Shown here: positions 8,582 through 16,232 of the stretch, piece by piece | Layout: each line of letters starts with the position of its first letter | Position numbering within the stretch: the stretch's first letter is position 1 | From: Chryseobacterium sp. JJR-5R | Lineage (GTDB): Bacteria > Bacteroidota > Bacteroidia > Flavobacteriales > Weeksellaceae | DNA length: 64,000 nt | Direction: 5' to 3' | Assembly: GCF_034047335.1 (NCBI RefSeq) | Contig: NZ_CP139137.1 | Coordinates: 3,410,001 to 3,474,000 of the forward strand | Notes under the pieces: generated by a model | Told to the model about the DNA's origin: nothing | Seen by the model: only the letters and a program-made list of their open reading frames with translations | The model's database searches: none | Translations under genes and position numbers: made by a program

Positions 8582-9157
8582 TTATTTAATGATCTGGCCC
8601 TTGTAATATTTTTCAAGAAAAAATGCCAGGTCTGCACGGTAACCGATTCCGGAAGCCTCAAATTTCCAGCTCCCGTTCTTTTTATATAACCTCCCGAATT
8701 CCACGCCTGTTTCAATGGAAAAATCTTCATCGAGCTCATATTTTGCAATTTCCTGATGGCTCATATGGTCTATAATTCTGATGTATGAATTTCTCACCTG
8801 CCCGAAATTCTGCTTTCTTCTCTCGTAATCTTCAATGGTTACCACGAAAAGGATTTCAGTTACCCTGTCATCTACTTTATCAAGATCCACAATAATGGCT
8901 TCATCGTCATCGCCGTCGCTGTTTTTGCCGCTCGGGTCGTCACCGGTATGGGTAAGTGCTCCGTCCGGAGAATTCAGGTTATTATAGAAAACAAAATAGT
9001 CTTCACTTACCAGCTTTCGGTCTCCGTCAATCATAATTGCAGAAGCATCAAGGTCAAAATCATAGCCCATCCCTTCATTCGGATCCCAGCCGAGGCCGAT
9101 GGTCATTTTTGTAAACCCGATTTCTATTCTTTGCCCTTTCTGTAAATTAATTGCCAT
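8582..9157 (-). CDS. TerD-family (tellurium resistance / stress) protein
   Basis: A 191-residue TerD-domain protein opening MAINLQKGQRIEIG, the usual TerD start. Calcium-binding acidic segments are visible (DFDLDASAIM around 35, then DDPSGKNSDGDDDEAI), as is the DYERRKQNFGQVRNSYIRI block typical of TerD, TerE and TerZ. TerD proteins bind calcium and are tied to membrane-associated stress responses; tellurite resistance is one phenotype. No other ter genes (terC, terB, tehB) lie nearby, so this is a lone copy. Cytoplasmic. Confidence 0.9.
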   Translation of the reverse strand: MAINLQKGQRIEIGFTKMTIGLGWDPNEGMGYDFDLDASAIMIDGDRKLVSEDYFVFYNNLNSPDGALTHTGDDPSGKNSDGDDDEAIIVDLDKVDDRVTEILFVVTIEDYERRKQNFGQVRNSYIRIIDHMSHQEIAKYELDEDFSIETGVEFGRLYKKNGSWKFEASGIGYRADLAFFLEKYYKGQIIK

Positions 9158-9296
9158 AATAATGTGGTGTAATGTGTTGCTTCATCTAAGTTAGGGCTGT
9201 TTTATAAATTTTCCAACACATTTTATCCGGAATAATGATATAAATTGTAATAACGGAACAAAAAATATTGATGATCAGTTACAGAATTTCAGTCAT

Positions 9297-9323
9297 AAAA
9301 AATCCCGGCCATGGATGGCCGGA
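9297..9323 (-). terminator. Terminator of the panD-ybhN operon
   Basis: On the minus strand CCGGCCAT and ATGGCCGG form an 8-base stem with a 2-base spacer, followed by ATTTTTT. It lies 17 bases past the stop of the YbhN-like gene. Confidence 0.85.
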
Positions 9324-9339
9324 TATCATTATAAGATAT

Positions 9340-10380
9340 TCAATTAAGACTCTTTTTATCGATCTGTTCTTCTGAAACCCTGTTGTTCCTTGCTTTCGCC
9401 AGCATAGGGATAGAAATCAGGCCCATGGTAAGCATGATGATAATCTGTAACGGCAAAGAAATGAAAGAATAGGTAAGTCCTGTTTCACCTCCCAGTTCAC
9501 CGCTTTTCCCCATGGAAATAAACAGGGCCATAAAACCGTATTTCATGGCCAGGTTAAAAGCTCCGATGCCACCGCTGGCAGGAACAATCATCCCTAAAGT
9601 CCCGACCACAAGGATAAGAAAGCCGTCATCAAACGTAAAACCTGAAGTCTCAGGCAGCGCAAAGCATACCAGATAAGCTGCAAAATAATAGGAAATCCAG
9701 ATTCCTGCTGTATACAGGATGAATTTTGCCTTCTGCTTTAATTTGAATATGGATGTCAGACCCTGAAGGATCCCGTCAATAAAACTGATGATTTTATCCA
9801 GAACCGGTACTTTAGCCAGCTTTTTCTTAAATGAGAAAAATAAAACAGTGCAGGCCATTAAAACCAAAAGAACAACGAGGATTTTATTCGTATTAAAATT
9901 GATTCCGGAATTTTTATAAAAAGAATAAATGACTTCTCCTTTAAAAATAATGGTCAGTCCCAAAAAAACAACCATACACATCAAATCCACCACCCTTTCC
10001 AGGATAATAGTCCCGAAAGACTGGTCGACAGGCACTTTCTCTACGCCGTATAAGGCCGTTGCCCGTGCCACTTCCCCGCTTCTGGGGATGGTGAGGTTCA
10101 TTAAATATCCGAAAGAAATGGACCACAGAGAATTGGAATTGGAAATCCGGTGTCCCATCGGTTCCAGCATCAGGTTCCATCGGATGGCCCTGAACCAGTA
10201 GGCTGAAATACCGAAACAGGCAGCCAGCAACACCCACCAGTAATTTGCTTTTGATATGGATTTCTTAAAAGATGCATAATCAAAATCCTTAAGCGCAAGC
10301 CATAAAAAAAAGCCTGCAAAAGCAAGCGATATTACTATTGTAAGAATCTGTTTTAAGGGGTTATTTTTTTTCTTCTCCAT
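9340..10380 (-). CDS. Lysylphosphatidylglycerol synthase TM-region protein (YbhN/UPF0104 family)
   Basis: A 346-residue polytopic membrane protein with about eight helices. It carries the family features: an N-terminal basic stretch then ILTIVISLAFAGFFLWLAL, the SFGYLMNLTIPRSGEVARA segment, and GTLGMIVPASGGIGAFNLA near the C-terminus. This is the flippase-like membrane fold of MprF without its synthase domain; substrates in Bacteroidetes are not established, with lipid or isoprenoid-linked molecules the usual guess. Its start is 4 bases after the panD stop, so the two are co-transcribed and probably translationally coupled. Confidence 0.85.
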   Translation of the reverse strand: MEKKKNNPLKQILTIVISLAFAGFFLWLALKDFDYASFKKSISKANYWWVLLAACFGISAYWFRAIRWNLMLEPMGHRISNSNSLWSISFGYLMNLTIPRSGEVARATALYGVEKVPVDQSFGTIILERVVDLMCMVVFLGLTIIFKGEVIYSFYKNSGINFNTNKILVVLLVLMACTVLFFSFKKKLAKVPVLDKIISFIDGILQGLTSIFKLKQKAKFILYTAGIWISYYFAAYLVCFALPETSGFTFDDGFLILVVGTLGMIVPASGGIGAFNLAMKYGFMALFISMGKSGELGGETGLTYSFISLPLQIIIMLTMGLISIPMLAKARNNRVSEEQIDKKSLN

Positions 10381-10384
10381 TGAA

Positions 10385-10735
10385 TTATGTCAGAAGATTG
10401 GTTCTTTCGTCCGGAAAGACGATCTTAGGCTGAAAGTTCTGCGCTTCCTCAGGGGTCATCTGGGCATACGCAATTACGATAATAATGTCATCCCTCTGTA
10501 CTTTTCTGGCAGCCGGCCCGTTCAGGCAGACTTCCCCGGATTTTCTTTTTCCTTTGATCACATAGGTATCAAAGCGCTCTCCGTTATTTACATTCACGAT
10601 GTACACCCGCTCTCCCACTACCAGACCGGCAGCATCAATCAGGTCTTCATCTATCGTTATACTTCCGATATAATTAAGGTCAGAAGCCGTAACTCTCACC
10701 CTGTGAATCTTAGACTTGAAAACTTCTATTAACAT
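10385..10735 (-). CDS. panD: Aspartate 1-decarboxylase
   Basis: A 116-residue proenzyme that decarboxylates L-aspartate to beta-alanine for pantothenate and coenzyme A synthesis. The self-cleavage site Gly24-Ser25 is visible in [17 protein letters not shown]; cleavage converts Ser25 into the pyruvoyl cofactor. The substrate-binding [12 protein letters not shown] and the [19 protein letters not shown] stretch are fully typical. It is the first gene of a two-gene operon with the YbhN-like membrane protein. The enzyme works in the cytoplasm as a tetramer. Confidence 0.97.
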   Translation of the reverse strand: MLIEVFKSKIHRVRVTASDLNYIGSITIDEDLIDAAGLVVGERVYIVNVNNGERFDTYVIKGKRKSGEVCLNGPAARKVQRDDIIIVIAYAQMTPEEAQNFQPKIVFPDERTNLLT

Positions 10736-11136
10736 GGTGCAAATTTATTAATAAAAATTTACAAAACAGACTTTTGCCATAAATTTAAAACCAGCAGAAA
10801 CACAGCTGTTTAATTACCTTAAACCCAATATTTAAAGACTTTGATTACTAAATTTATAATATATTGCGATAACCATTAATAAATAATACAAAATTCAGGA
10901 TTTAATAAATGTAAAAAATAATTTATACTTATTGCTAAAGTCAATAAACATAAGCATTTGGCATGATTTTAGTGACCGGTAACGTAGATTTTTCGCTAAA
11001 TTTTAAATTATCAAATTTTAACCAATTCGGCTAAAAAACGAAAAAATTATTTATTTTTTTTCATAAAAATTGCACATTTACAAAATAGTATTATATTTGC
11101 TATAATTACGAACTAACTTTAATATTTAAAAAAATT
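10736..11136. other. AT-rich intergenic region with the HU promoter
   Basis: This 401-base gap separates divergent panD and the HU gene. Apart from the HU promoter at 11070-11099 I see no coding potential and no stable hairpin; it is strongly AT-rich, as expected for a highly expressed gene's upstream region. Confidence 0.6.
11070..11099 (+). promoter_or_regulatory. Promoter of the HU gene
   Basis: TTG at 11070-11072, a 19-base spacer and TATATTTG at 11092-11099 match the Bacteroidetes promoter TTG-N19-TAnnTTTG, leaving a leader of about 32 bases before the ATG at 11137. Confidence 0.75.
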
Positions 11137-11454
11137 ATGAACAAGTCTGAATTAATCGATGCAATCGCTAAAGATGCAGGAATATCTAAAGTTGCAGCCA
11201 AAGCTGCTTTGGAATCATTTATTGATAACGTAATGACTACGTTAAAAAAGAAAGACGGAAAAGTATCTTTAGTAGGATTCGGTACTTTCTCGGTAGCGGA
11301 GAGGGCTGCAAGACAGGGTATCAATCCTGCCACTAAAAAGCCTATTAATATCGAAGCTAAAACTGTTGCCAAATTCAAGGCAGGTGCAGATCTTTCCGCT
11401 GCCGTTGCTACAGCGAATGCTCCCGCAGCTGCTGCCGGAAAAAAGAAAAAATAA
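11137..11454 (+). CDS. HU-family DNA-binding protein
   Basis: A 105-residue nucleoid protein of the HU/IHF family that bends and compacts DNA as a dimer. It opens MNKSELIDAIAKDAGISK, has the dimer core VSLVGFGTFSVAERAAR, and the DNA-contacting arm with GINPATKKPINI. Residues 91-105 form an Ala-rich tail ending GKKKK, longer than the usual 90-residue HU. A strong promoter precedes it and a strong terminator follows, so it is a monocistronic, probably abundant, transcript. Confidence 0.95.
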   Translation: MNKSELIDAIAKDAGISKVAAKAALESFIDNVMTTLKKKDGKVSLVGFGTFSVAERAARQGINPATKKPINIEAKTVAKFKAGADLSAAVATANAPAAAAGKKKK

Positions 11455-11474
11455 TCACTTAAAAAGATTATAAA

Positions 11475-11503
11475 AAGGCTGTTTCAATGAAACAGCCTTT
11501 TTT
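11475..11503 (+). terminator. Terminator after the HU gene
   Basis: AAGGCTGTTTC and GAAACAGCCTT form a long stem with a 3-base loop, followed by a T-run. Confidence 0.9.
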
Positions 11504-11545
11504 ATGCACTATTAAATGATACTCGTATTCTTTCTTTTATGATAA

Positions 11546-12190
11546 TCAAGGAGCCAGCCGGGAAATTTTCCAGTCGATCCCGTTTTCCAGCTGATAGACA
11601 ATCCTGTCATGAAGCCGGTTTGGTCTTCCCTGCCAAAATTCGATTTCATAAGGTTTTGCAATATATCCGCCCCAGTCTGCAGGCCTCGGCACCTCGGCAT
11701 TTGTGTACTGCTCTTCCATCTGTTTAAGCTTTTTTTCCAAAAACTCCCTGTCGGGGATCTCCCTGCTTTGCGGGGAAACTGCCGCACCCAACTGGCTGCC
11801 CTTCGGCCTGGAATGGAAATAGCCGTCACTCAGATTTTCAGCAATACGTTCGAGATTGGCCTTGATGATAATCTGCCGCTCTAGGTTCGGCCAGAAAAAA
11901 TGAAGGCATGCCGTATGTGTTTTTTCTATTGATCTTCCTTTTTTGCTTGTATAATTGGTGTAAAAGATAAATCCTTCATAAGTATAGGCTTTAAGCAGCA
12001 CCATCCTTGTACGCGGGCAGCCGTCTTCCTCTACCGTGGAAACCGACATGGCATTGGCTTCATAAATATCAGGATTTCCACCGGCCTCCATAAACCAGTC
12101 GCGGAACTGCTCAATCGGATTTTGTTTTATCTCACTTTCAATAAGTTGGGATTTATCATACACTTTTCTCTTGTCGTGCAGGTTTTCCAT
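11546..12190 (-). CDS. pdxH: Pyridoxamine 5'-phosphate oxidase
   Basis: A 214-residue FMN enzyme that oxidises pyridoxine or pyridoxamine 5'-phosphate to pyridoxal 5'-phosphate. Visible are the N-terminal PIEQFRDWFMEA, the FMN and substrate region RMVLLKAYTYEGFIFYTNY followed by SKKGR, the RPKGSQLGA block and a C-terminal FWQGRPNRLHDRI then WKISRLAP, which ends the family protein. It is transcribed divergently from the yqgE/algH gene, the two -7 elements lying within 25 bases of each other. Confidence 0.96.
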   Translation of the reverse strand: MENLHDKRKVYDKSQLIESEIKQNPIEQFRDWFMEAGGNPDIYEANAMSVSTVEEDGCPRTRMVLLKAYTYEGFIFYTNYTSKKGRSIEKTHTACLHFFWPNLERQIIIKANLERIAENLSDGYFHSRPKGSQLGAAVSPQSREIPDREFLEKKLKQMEEQYTNAEVPRPADWGGYIAKPYEIEFWQGRPNRLHDRIVYQLENGIDWKISRLAP

Positions 12191-12203
12191 AAATATTTTT
12201 TAT

Positions 12204-12236
12204 TAAATTTGAGTATGAATTACTCATACAAAGGTA
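12204..12236. promoter_or_regulatory. Divergent -7 elements and inverted repeat between pdxH and yqgE/algH
   Basis: On the plus strand TAAATTTG (12204-12211) ends 3 bases before the yqgE ATG at 12215, predicting a leaderless mRNA. On the minus strand TACCTTTG (12229-12236) would drive pdxH. Between them GTATGA-N5-TCATAC (12213-12229) is a perfect inverted repeat covering the yqgE start codon. Confidence 0.5.
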
Positions 12237-12763
12237 AAATATTAATTTCCACACCTGACATTTCCGGTGATATTTTTTCCCGATCGGTTGTATTGGTTGT
12301 TGAGCATAATGAACAGGGTGCATTTGGTTTAATATTAAATAAAAAAAACAGCCAGATGAGTAGCAAGTTCAAAGATTTTTTCGATTTCAAAATCGAGGTG
12401 TATGATGGCGGACCTGTAGAAAACGACAAGGTTTTCTTTATTGTCAAAGGAAAAAAAGTAACCGAAGCATTTACCGAAATCAACAAGGAATTTTATCTTA
12501 CGGAAGATATTGAAAATATCATCAGTGCCGTGCTGAGCGGGGAACTGGATATCAATGATGTGAAAATCTTCTCAGGGTATTCCGGATGGTCACCTTTACA
12601 GCTGGATGATGAAATTCAGAAAAAAGTGTGGACTGTAGTGGACGTATATAATCTGGATTACACGCTGCCCAATGACCAGACCTTATGGAAATCAATCATG
12701 CAGAACCTGGGCGGAGAATACCTGCTCTGGGCCAATTCCCCTGAGGATATTTCCCTAAATTAA
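12215..12763 (+). CDS. YqgE/AlgH family protein
   Basis: A 182-residue protein of the YqgE/AlgH (DUF179) family. It opens with YKGKILISTPDISGD and continues with SVVLVVEHNEQGAFGLILNK, the family signature; KIFSGYSGWSPLQLDDEI is the second conserved block. The biochemical role is unknown; AlgH was first linked to alginate regulation in Pseudomonas. A reading frame stays open upstream to 12122 but would run back across the pdxH start, while homology begins at MNYSYKG, so the ATG at 12215 is chosen; the promoter element just before it agrees. Cytoplasmic. Confidence 0.9.
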   Translation: MNYSYKGKILISTPDISGDIFSRSVVLVVEHNEQGAFGLILNKKNSQMSSKFKDFFDFKIEVYDGGPVENDKVFFIVKGKKVTEAFTEINKEFYLTEDIENIISAVLSGELDINDVKIFSGYSGWSPLQLDDEIQKKVWTVVDVYNLDYTLPNDQTLWKSIMQNLGGEYLLWANSPEDISLN

Positions 12764-12881
12764 ACAGGCTGTGAAGCGTCAGCGATTTGTAAGATTGCAT
12801 TGCCTTAATTTAATTTAACGCAATTCCCTGATAAAGCCTGATAAAAGATTTTAAAAATCTTCTTTGCTGGGTTTACCTATT

Positions 12882-13694
12882 TTATGAAAAACTATTTCTC
12901 CAGTTATCTGTCAGTTCAGTGAAACGAATGTTCCCGAACGTTTTGTTTCTTATTTTGCCTACAGGGAAAATTCCTTTTTCATCAGAAACCAGCATAATTT
13001 CTTCTGCTTTCTGGGATTCAAAGGCTATGATTTCATGTTCCTGTATATCGGCAAGGTTATTTTTGTGCAGGAATGTAACGAAATTCTCCAGCAGTGGCGA
13101 AATATAGGCCCCTTCAGACTGTTTCGGCACTTTAATGACATCCCCTTCCAGGAACAGTAAGTTACCGGATGTAGCACGGGCAATTCTTTTATTGGGATTC
13201 AGGAGGATCACATCGTCCAGGTCATTTTCCTGCGCATAAATTCCGCCATAGATATTTTCAGGGCTGTGCACACGGATATTGTTCAGAAGATTGTTGTTTA
13301 TATTGATTTCCTTAATCAGATCCAGTTCCAACGGCCTATGGTGCATAGCCAGAACATCCTGCATTTCTGTTACTTCATAAAAATAGGACACCGAAGATTT
13401 TGCTAACGTAATCCCGTCTGTATTACGCATGACCTGAAAATTGACAATCCCGTCGGTAATTCCTTTCCTTTCGATTATTTCCTGCGTGAAAAGCGTCTGA
13501 AAAAATTCCAGTGTATAGGATAGCGGAATATTCATTCTCATTTTTCTCATGGAGGCCATCAGGAAGAAATAACATTCTTCGTCCATGATCAGTTTGGCAT
13601 TCCTGATAAAAAAGGAAACTTTTACGGCATCGCCCAGGAGAAAAGCCCGGTTTCTTACATGTATGTCGTCTGATGTGAAATATTGATTTTCCAA
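12882..13694 (-). CDS. Class IV aminotransferase-like protein
   Basis: A 270-residue protein of the branched-chain aminotransferase / 4-amino-4-deoxychorismate lyase fold. The C-terminal half has the family's DLDDVILLNPNKRIA followed by ATSGNLLFLEGDVI and YISPLLENFV. The PLP lysine normally lies about 20 residues before the DD pair, but here that stretch reads NNNLLNNIRVHSPENIY without a lysine, so catalysis by the usual mechanism is doubtful. The only in-frame start is TTG at 13694, because TAA lies just upstream. It may be a family member with an altered role; pabC-like function would be a guess. Confidence 0.7.
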   Translation of the reverse strand: MENQYFTSDDIHVRNRAFLLGDAVKVSFFIRNAKLIMDEECYFFLMASMRKMRMNIPLSYTLEFFQTLFTQEIIERKGITDGIVNFQVMRNTDGITLAKSSVSYFYEVTEMQDVLAMHHRPLELDLIKEININNNLLNNIRVHSPENIYGGIYAQENDLDDVILLNPNKRIARATSGNLLFLEGDVIKVPKQSEGAYISPLLENFVTFLHKNNLADIQEHEIIAFESQKAEEIMLVSDEKGIFPVGKIRNKTFGNIRFTELTDNWRNSFS

Positions 13695-13711
13695 TGTGAG
13701 CGCGATTTATT

Positions 13712-13743
13712 TATAAAAAAATAATGAACGATAAATCGTTCAT
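13712..13743 (-). terminator. Terminator after the START-like gene
   Basis: TGAACGAT and ATCGTTCA form an 8-base stem; on the minus strand it is followed by TTATTTTTTT. It lies between the START-like gene and the class IV aminotransferase, so these are separate transcripts. Confidence 0.75.
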
Positions 13744-13771
13744 CAGTTTTATCATTCAGCACAGCTTACGT

Positions 13772-14158
13772 TTAAGCGGCACCTAATTTTATTCTAAGAT
13801 TTTCAATAAGATTTTCCCAATACAGGGCATTTTCCTCTTCATCTCCTTCTTCACAGAAATCTGTAATATTCAGTGCCAGATCTTCCGTAATATCATCGAT
13901 TATGATGGTCATTTCAAAAAAATTCTTGGTCCCTTCATCTTCTTCCCATCTGAAACGCACGAAACCTTCAGGCTTATACCTAATCAAAGTCGCTTTCTCG
14001 GCAGGGCCGCCTCCCCAGCTGAAAAAGAAATCATCTCCTTTCTCTGTTACATCATCCGCAAACCATTCAGACAATCCTTCCGCAGTAGCCAGATATTCAT
14101 ATAAAATCTCTGATAAACAGTGCATTGGAAACTCGTAATGGACTTTATGTTTCGCCAT
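13772..14158 (-). CDS. START-like domain protein (SRPBCC superfamily)
   Basis: A 128-residue soluble protein of the Bacteroidetes START-like family, related to AHSA1. It begins with KVHYEFPMHCLSEILYEYL, contains LSEWFADDVTEKGDDFFF and WGGGPAEKATLIRYKPEG, then VRFRWEEDEGTKNFFEM, typical of SRPBCC cups that bind hydrophobic ligands. It is very acidic, especially at EEGDEEENALYWENL. The ligand is unknown. Own terminator at 13712-13743. Confidence 0.85.
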   Translation of the reverse strand: MAKHKVHYEFPMHCLSEILYEYLATAEGLSEWFADDVTEKGDDFFFSWGGGPAEKATLIRYKPEGFVRFRWEEDEGTKNFFEMTIIIDDITEDLALNITDFCEEGDEEENALYWENLIENLRIKLGAA

Positions 14159-14313
14159 ATAATCTTTGTTTTATCGTCCCGCAATATATAAATTAATTTT
14201 TTTATTACACAAAATTGTATTTATTTTTTTAGATAATCTTTATGATATTTATCAGAGATTTTTAAATATGTGTTTAGTATAATTTTCCGGAACAACAGGA
14301 TACAAACAAGCAG

Positions 14314-14338
14314 AAAAACGCTTTCAAAGTGAAGCGTT
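14314..14338 (-). terminator. Probable terminator
   Basis: AACGCTT and AAGCGTT form a 7-base stem with an 8-base loop; on the minus strand it runs into TTTTT. It would end transcription from the fragment at 14346-14558 or from the class III aminotransferase upstream. Confidence 0.6.
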
Positions 14339-14345
14339 ATCATCT

Positions 14346-14558
14346 TTAATACAGACTATAAATTTTAAAAAACGGAAATTCAGCTTTATACCCTATTCTT
14401 CCGAAACCCATTTTGCTCCATCCTGTTTTATTGTAATCTGAATAGCGGAAGAAACAATCTGCTCCGTAATAAAAATTCCATTTTCCGTATCGTTTCAGGT
14501 TTCTGTCAATCCCCAGTGTAACATTGAGTATAAATGAATTCTGAAAGAGCTCCGTCAT
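14346..14558 (-). pseudogene. Fragment resembling the C-terminus of an outer-membrane beta-barrel protein
   Basis: Seventy codons are open from ATG at 14558. The peptide has alternating aromatic and polar residues as in barrel strands (LGIDRNLKRYGKWNFYYGAD, then FFRYSDYNKTGW and GRIGYKAEFPFF), with no signal peptide and no upstream barrel. TGA lies directly before the ATG. I read it as a relic of a larger outer-membrane protein gene, but a small real gene cannot be excluded. Confidence 0.4.
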
Positions 14559-14607
14559 TCATTTTATTCAACTTATTATACAAATCGTCAGTACATTTTT
14601 TTGTTTC

Positions 14608-15783
14608 CTACAAATCATTAAGTACCTCAAGAATAATTTTACATCCCTCGGTAATCTCGTCCTTTGAAATGGTAAGCGGAGGGGAAATTCTCATGTATTC
14701 ATTTCTGTACAGCTGCCAGAAAACAATCAGCCCTTTTTCCATACATCTTTTTGCCACTTCCAGGGTATATTCCGATGTACCGAGATTGACCGCCAGCATC
14801 AGCCCTTTACCGTTGATATTCTTGATCCTGGGATGAACCAGCAGTTCACGGAAGAGTTTTTCTTTTTCATCCACCTCACCCATCAGGCCGCTTTCCAGAA
14901 CTTCTTTCAGGGTAGCATAACTGGAAGCTGCAATTAGCGGATTGCCTCCGAAAGTGGTAATATGGCCCAGCTTAGGGGAATGTGCCAGGGTTTCCATAAT
15001 TTTCTTTGAGCTCATAAAAGCGCCTACGGGAACGCCGCCGCCCATTCCTTTCCCCATCACCAGGATATCAGGAACTATCCCGAAATGCTCAAAAGAGAAA
15101 AGCTTTCCGGTTCTCCCGAATCCGGGCTGAATCTCATCCAGGATTAATAAAGCCCCTACTTCCTCACATCTCTTTTTTAATCTGATCAAATAATCATCCA
15201 CCGGTACTAAAAACCCTGCCGCGCCTTGAATGGTCTCAAGAATAACACAGGCTGTCTTCTCCGTAATTTTATCAAAATCCTTTTCATTATTGAATTCAAT
15301 AAAAGACACCATAGGCAGCAGCGGGCGGAATTCTCTTTTATGGTTTTCATTTCCTGAAACGCTTAGTGCCCCGTGCGTATTTCCGTGATAAGAATTTTTA
15401 AAAGAAACAATCTCTTCTCGTCCGGTATATCTTTTGGCAAGCTTCAGGCTTCCGTCAACCGCTTCCGCTCCGCTGTTTACCAGATAAGTAATTTCCAAAG
15501 GATCGGGAGTAGCTTCAGCCAGCAGCTTACATAAGGCTACCGGTTTTTCCTGCGCATATTCTCCGTACACCATTACATGGAGGTATTTTTCTGCCTGTTC
15601 CTTAATCGCACTGACGATTTTGGGATGGGAATGGCCCAAGGTATTGGCCGAAACACCTGCCACGAAATCCAGATATTTCCTTCCGTCAGTCCCATAGATA
15701 TAACTTCCCTCTGCCCTTTCCACCTCAAATCCTGCAGCGAACCGGGTAGTCTGTGCCTGATATATAAAAAAATCCTTTTGCAT
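14608..15783 (-). CDS. Class III (acetylornithine-type) aminotransferase
   Basis: A 391-residue PLP enzyme of the aspartate aminotransferase family, class III (ArgD, GabT, BioA relatives). Seen in order: YLDFVAGVSANTLGHSHP, the cofactor region VNSGAEAVDGSLKLAKRYTG, FKNSYHGNTHGALSVSG, LILDEIQPGFGRTG with the PLP-contacting Asp, and VMGKGMGGGVPVG with the Schiff-base lysine. Substrate cannot be told from sequence; no arginine or biotin genes are nearby. It precedes the OstA-like gene region, separated by 450 bases and two hairpins. Confidence 0.9.
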   Translation of the reverse strand: MQKDFFIYQAQTTRFAAGFEVERAEGSYIYGTDGRKYLDFVAGVSANTLGHSHPKIVSAIKEQAEKYLHVMVYGEYAQEKPVALCKLLAEATPDPLEITYLVNSGAEAVDGSLKLAKRYTGREEIVSFKNSYHGNTHGALSVSGNENHKREFRPLLPMVSFIEFNNEKDFDKITEKTACVILETIQGAAGFLVPVDDYLIRLKKRCEEVGALLILDEIQPGFGRTGKLFSFEHFGIVPDILVMGKGMGGGVPVGAFMSSKKIMETLAHSPKLGHITTFGGNPLIAASSYATLKEVLESGLMGEVDEKEKLFRELLVHPRIKNINGKGLMLAVNLGTSEYTLEVAKRCMEKGLIVFWQLYRNEYMRISPPLTISKDEITEGCKIILEVLNDL

Positions 15784-15862
15784 GTCCTGTTTTCTTTGAA
15801 AATTTCAGCAAAACTAAAAAACATTAATCAAATCCCGAAATTAAACCGATAGAATAAAAAAA

Positions 15863-15887
15863 TCGCTTACAGTAAACCTGTAAGCGA
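15863..15887 (-). terminator. Orphan terminator hairpin
   Basis: TCGCTTACAG and CTGTAAGCGA form a 10-base perfect stem; on the minus strand it is followed by seven T. The preceding OstA gene already has a terminator 280 bases earlier, so this may end a small RNA. Confidence 0.65.
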
Positions 15888-16164
15888 CACCACCAAATCA
15901 CAAAATATTAATATAATTTCAATTGAATTACGCTGTAAATATATATAAAAAACTGAATTAAAATACACATTCATTAAAAATTATCATTTTATCATAACAA
16001 TAACACAAAGCAATTCAACAAACGTTGAATATTTATCTTATTAAAAGCCTAATTGTGATAAGGATTGTACATTCACTGTATTTTGAATAAATTTTCCAAA
16101 AAAATTTTTCCTGTTTTATAAAAAATGCCCAAAACGGCAGTTATAAAAACGATTTTATAAAATA

Positions 16165-16194
16165 ACTCACCATTTTCCGTACAGAAAATGGTGA
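16165..16194 (-). terminator. Terminator of the OstA-like gene
   Basis: ACTCACCATTTTC and GAAAATGGTGAGT form a 13-base perfect stem with a short loop; on the minus strand TTATTTTAT follows. Confidence 0.85.
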
Positions 16195-16232
16195 GTGGTT
16201 TACTTGCTTTAAGATTTTATATAAAAAAAGAA

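Larger units (their letters stand above)
15784..16232. other. Long AT-rich intergenic region with two hairpins
   Basis: This 449-base gap has no convincing reading frame. It carries the OstA terminator at 16165-16194 and a second strong hairpin with a U-run at 15863-15887 that has no gene in front of it, leaving about 275 bases of untranslated AT-rich DNA between them. Confidence 0.55.
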
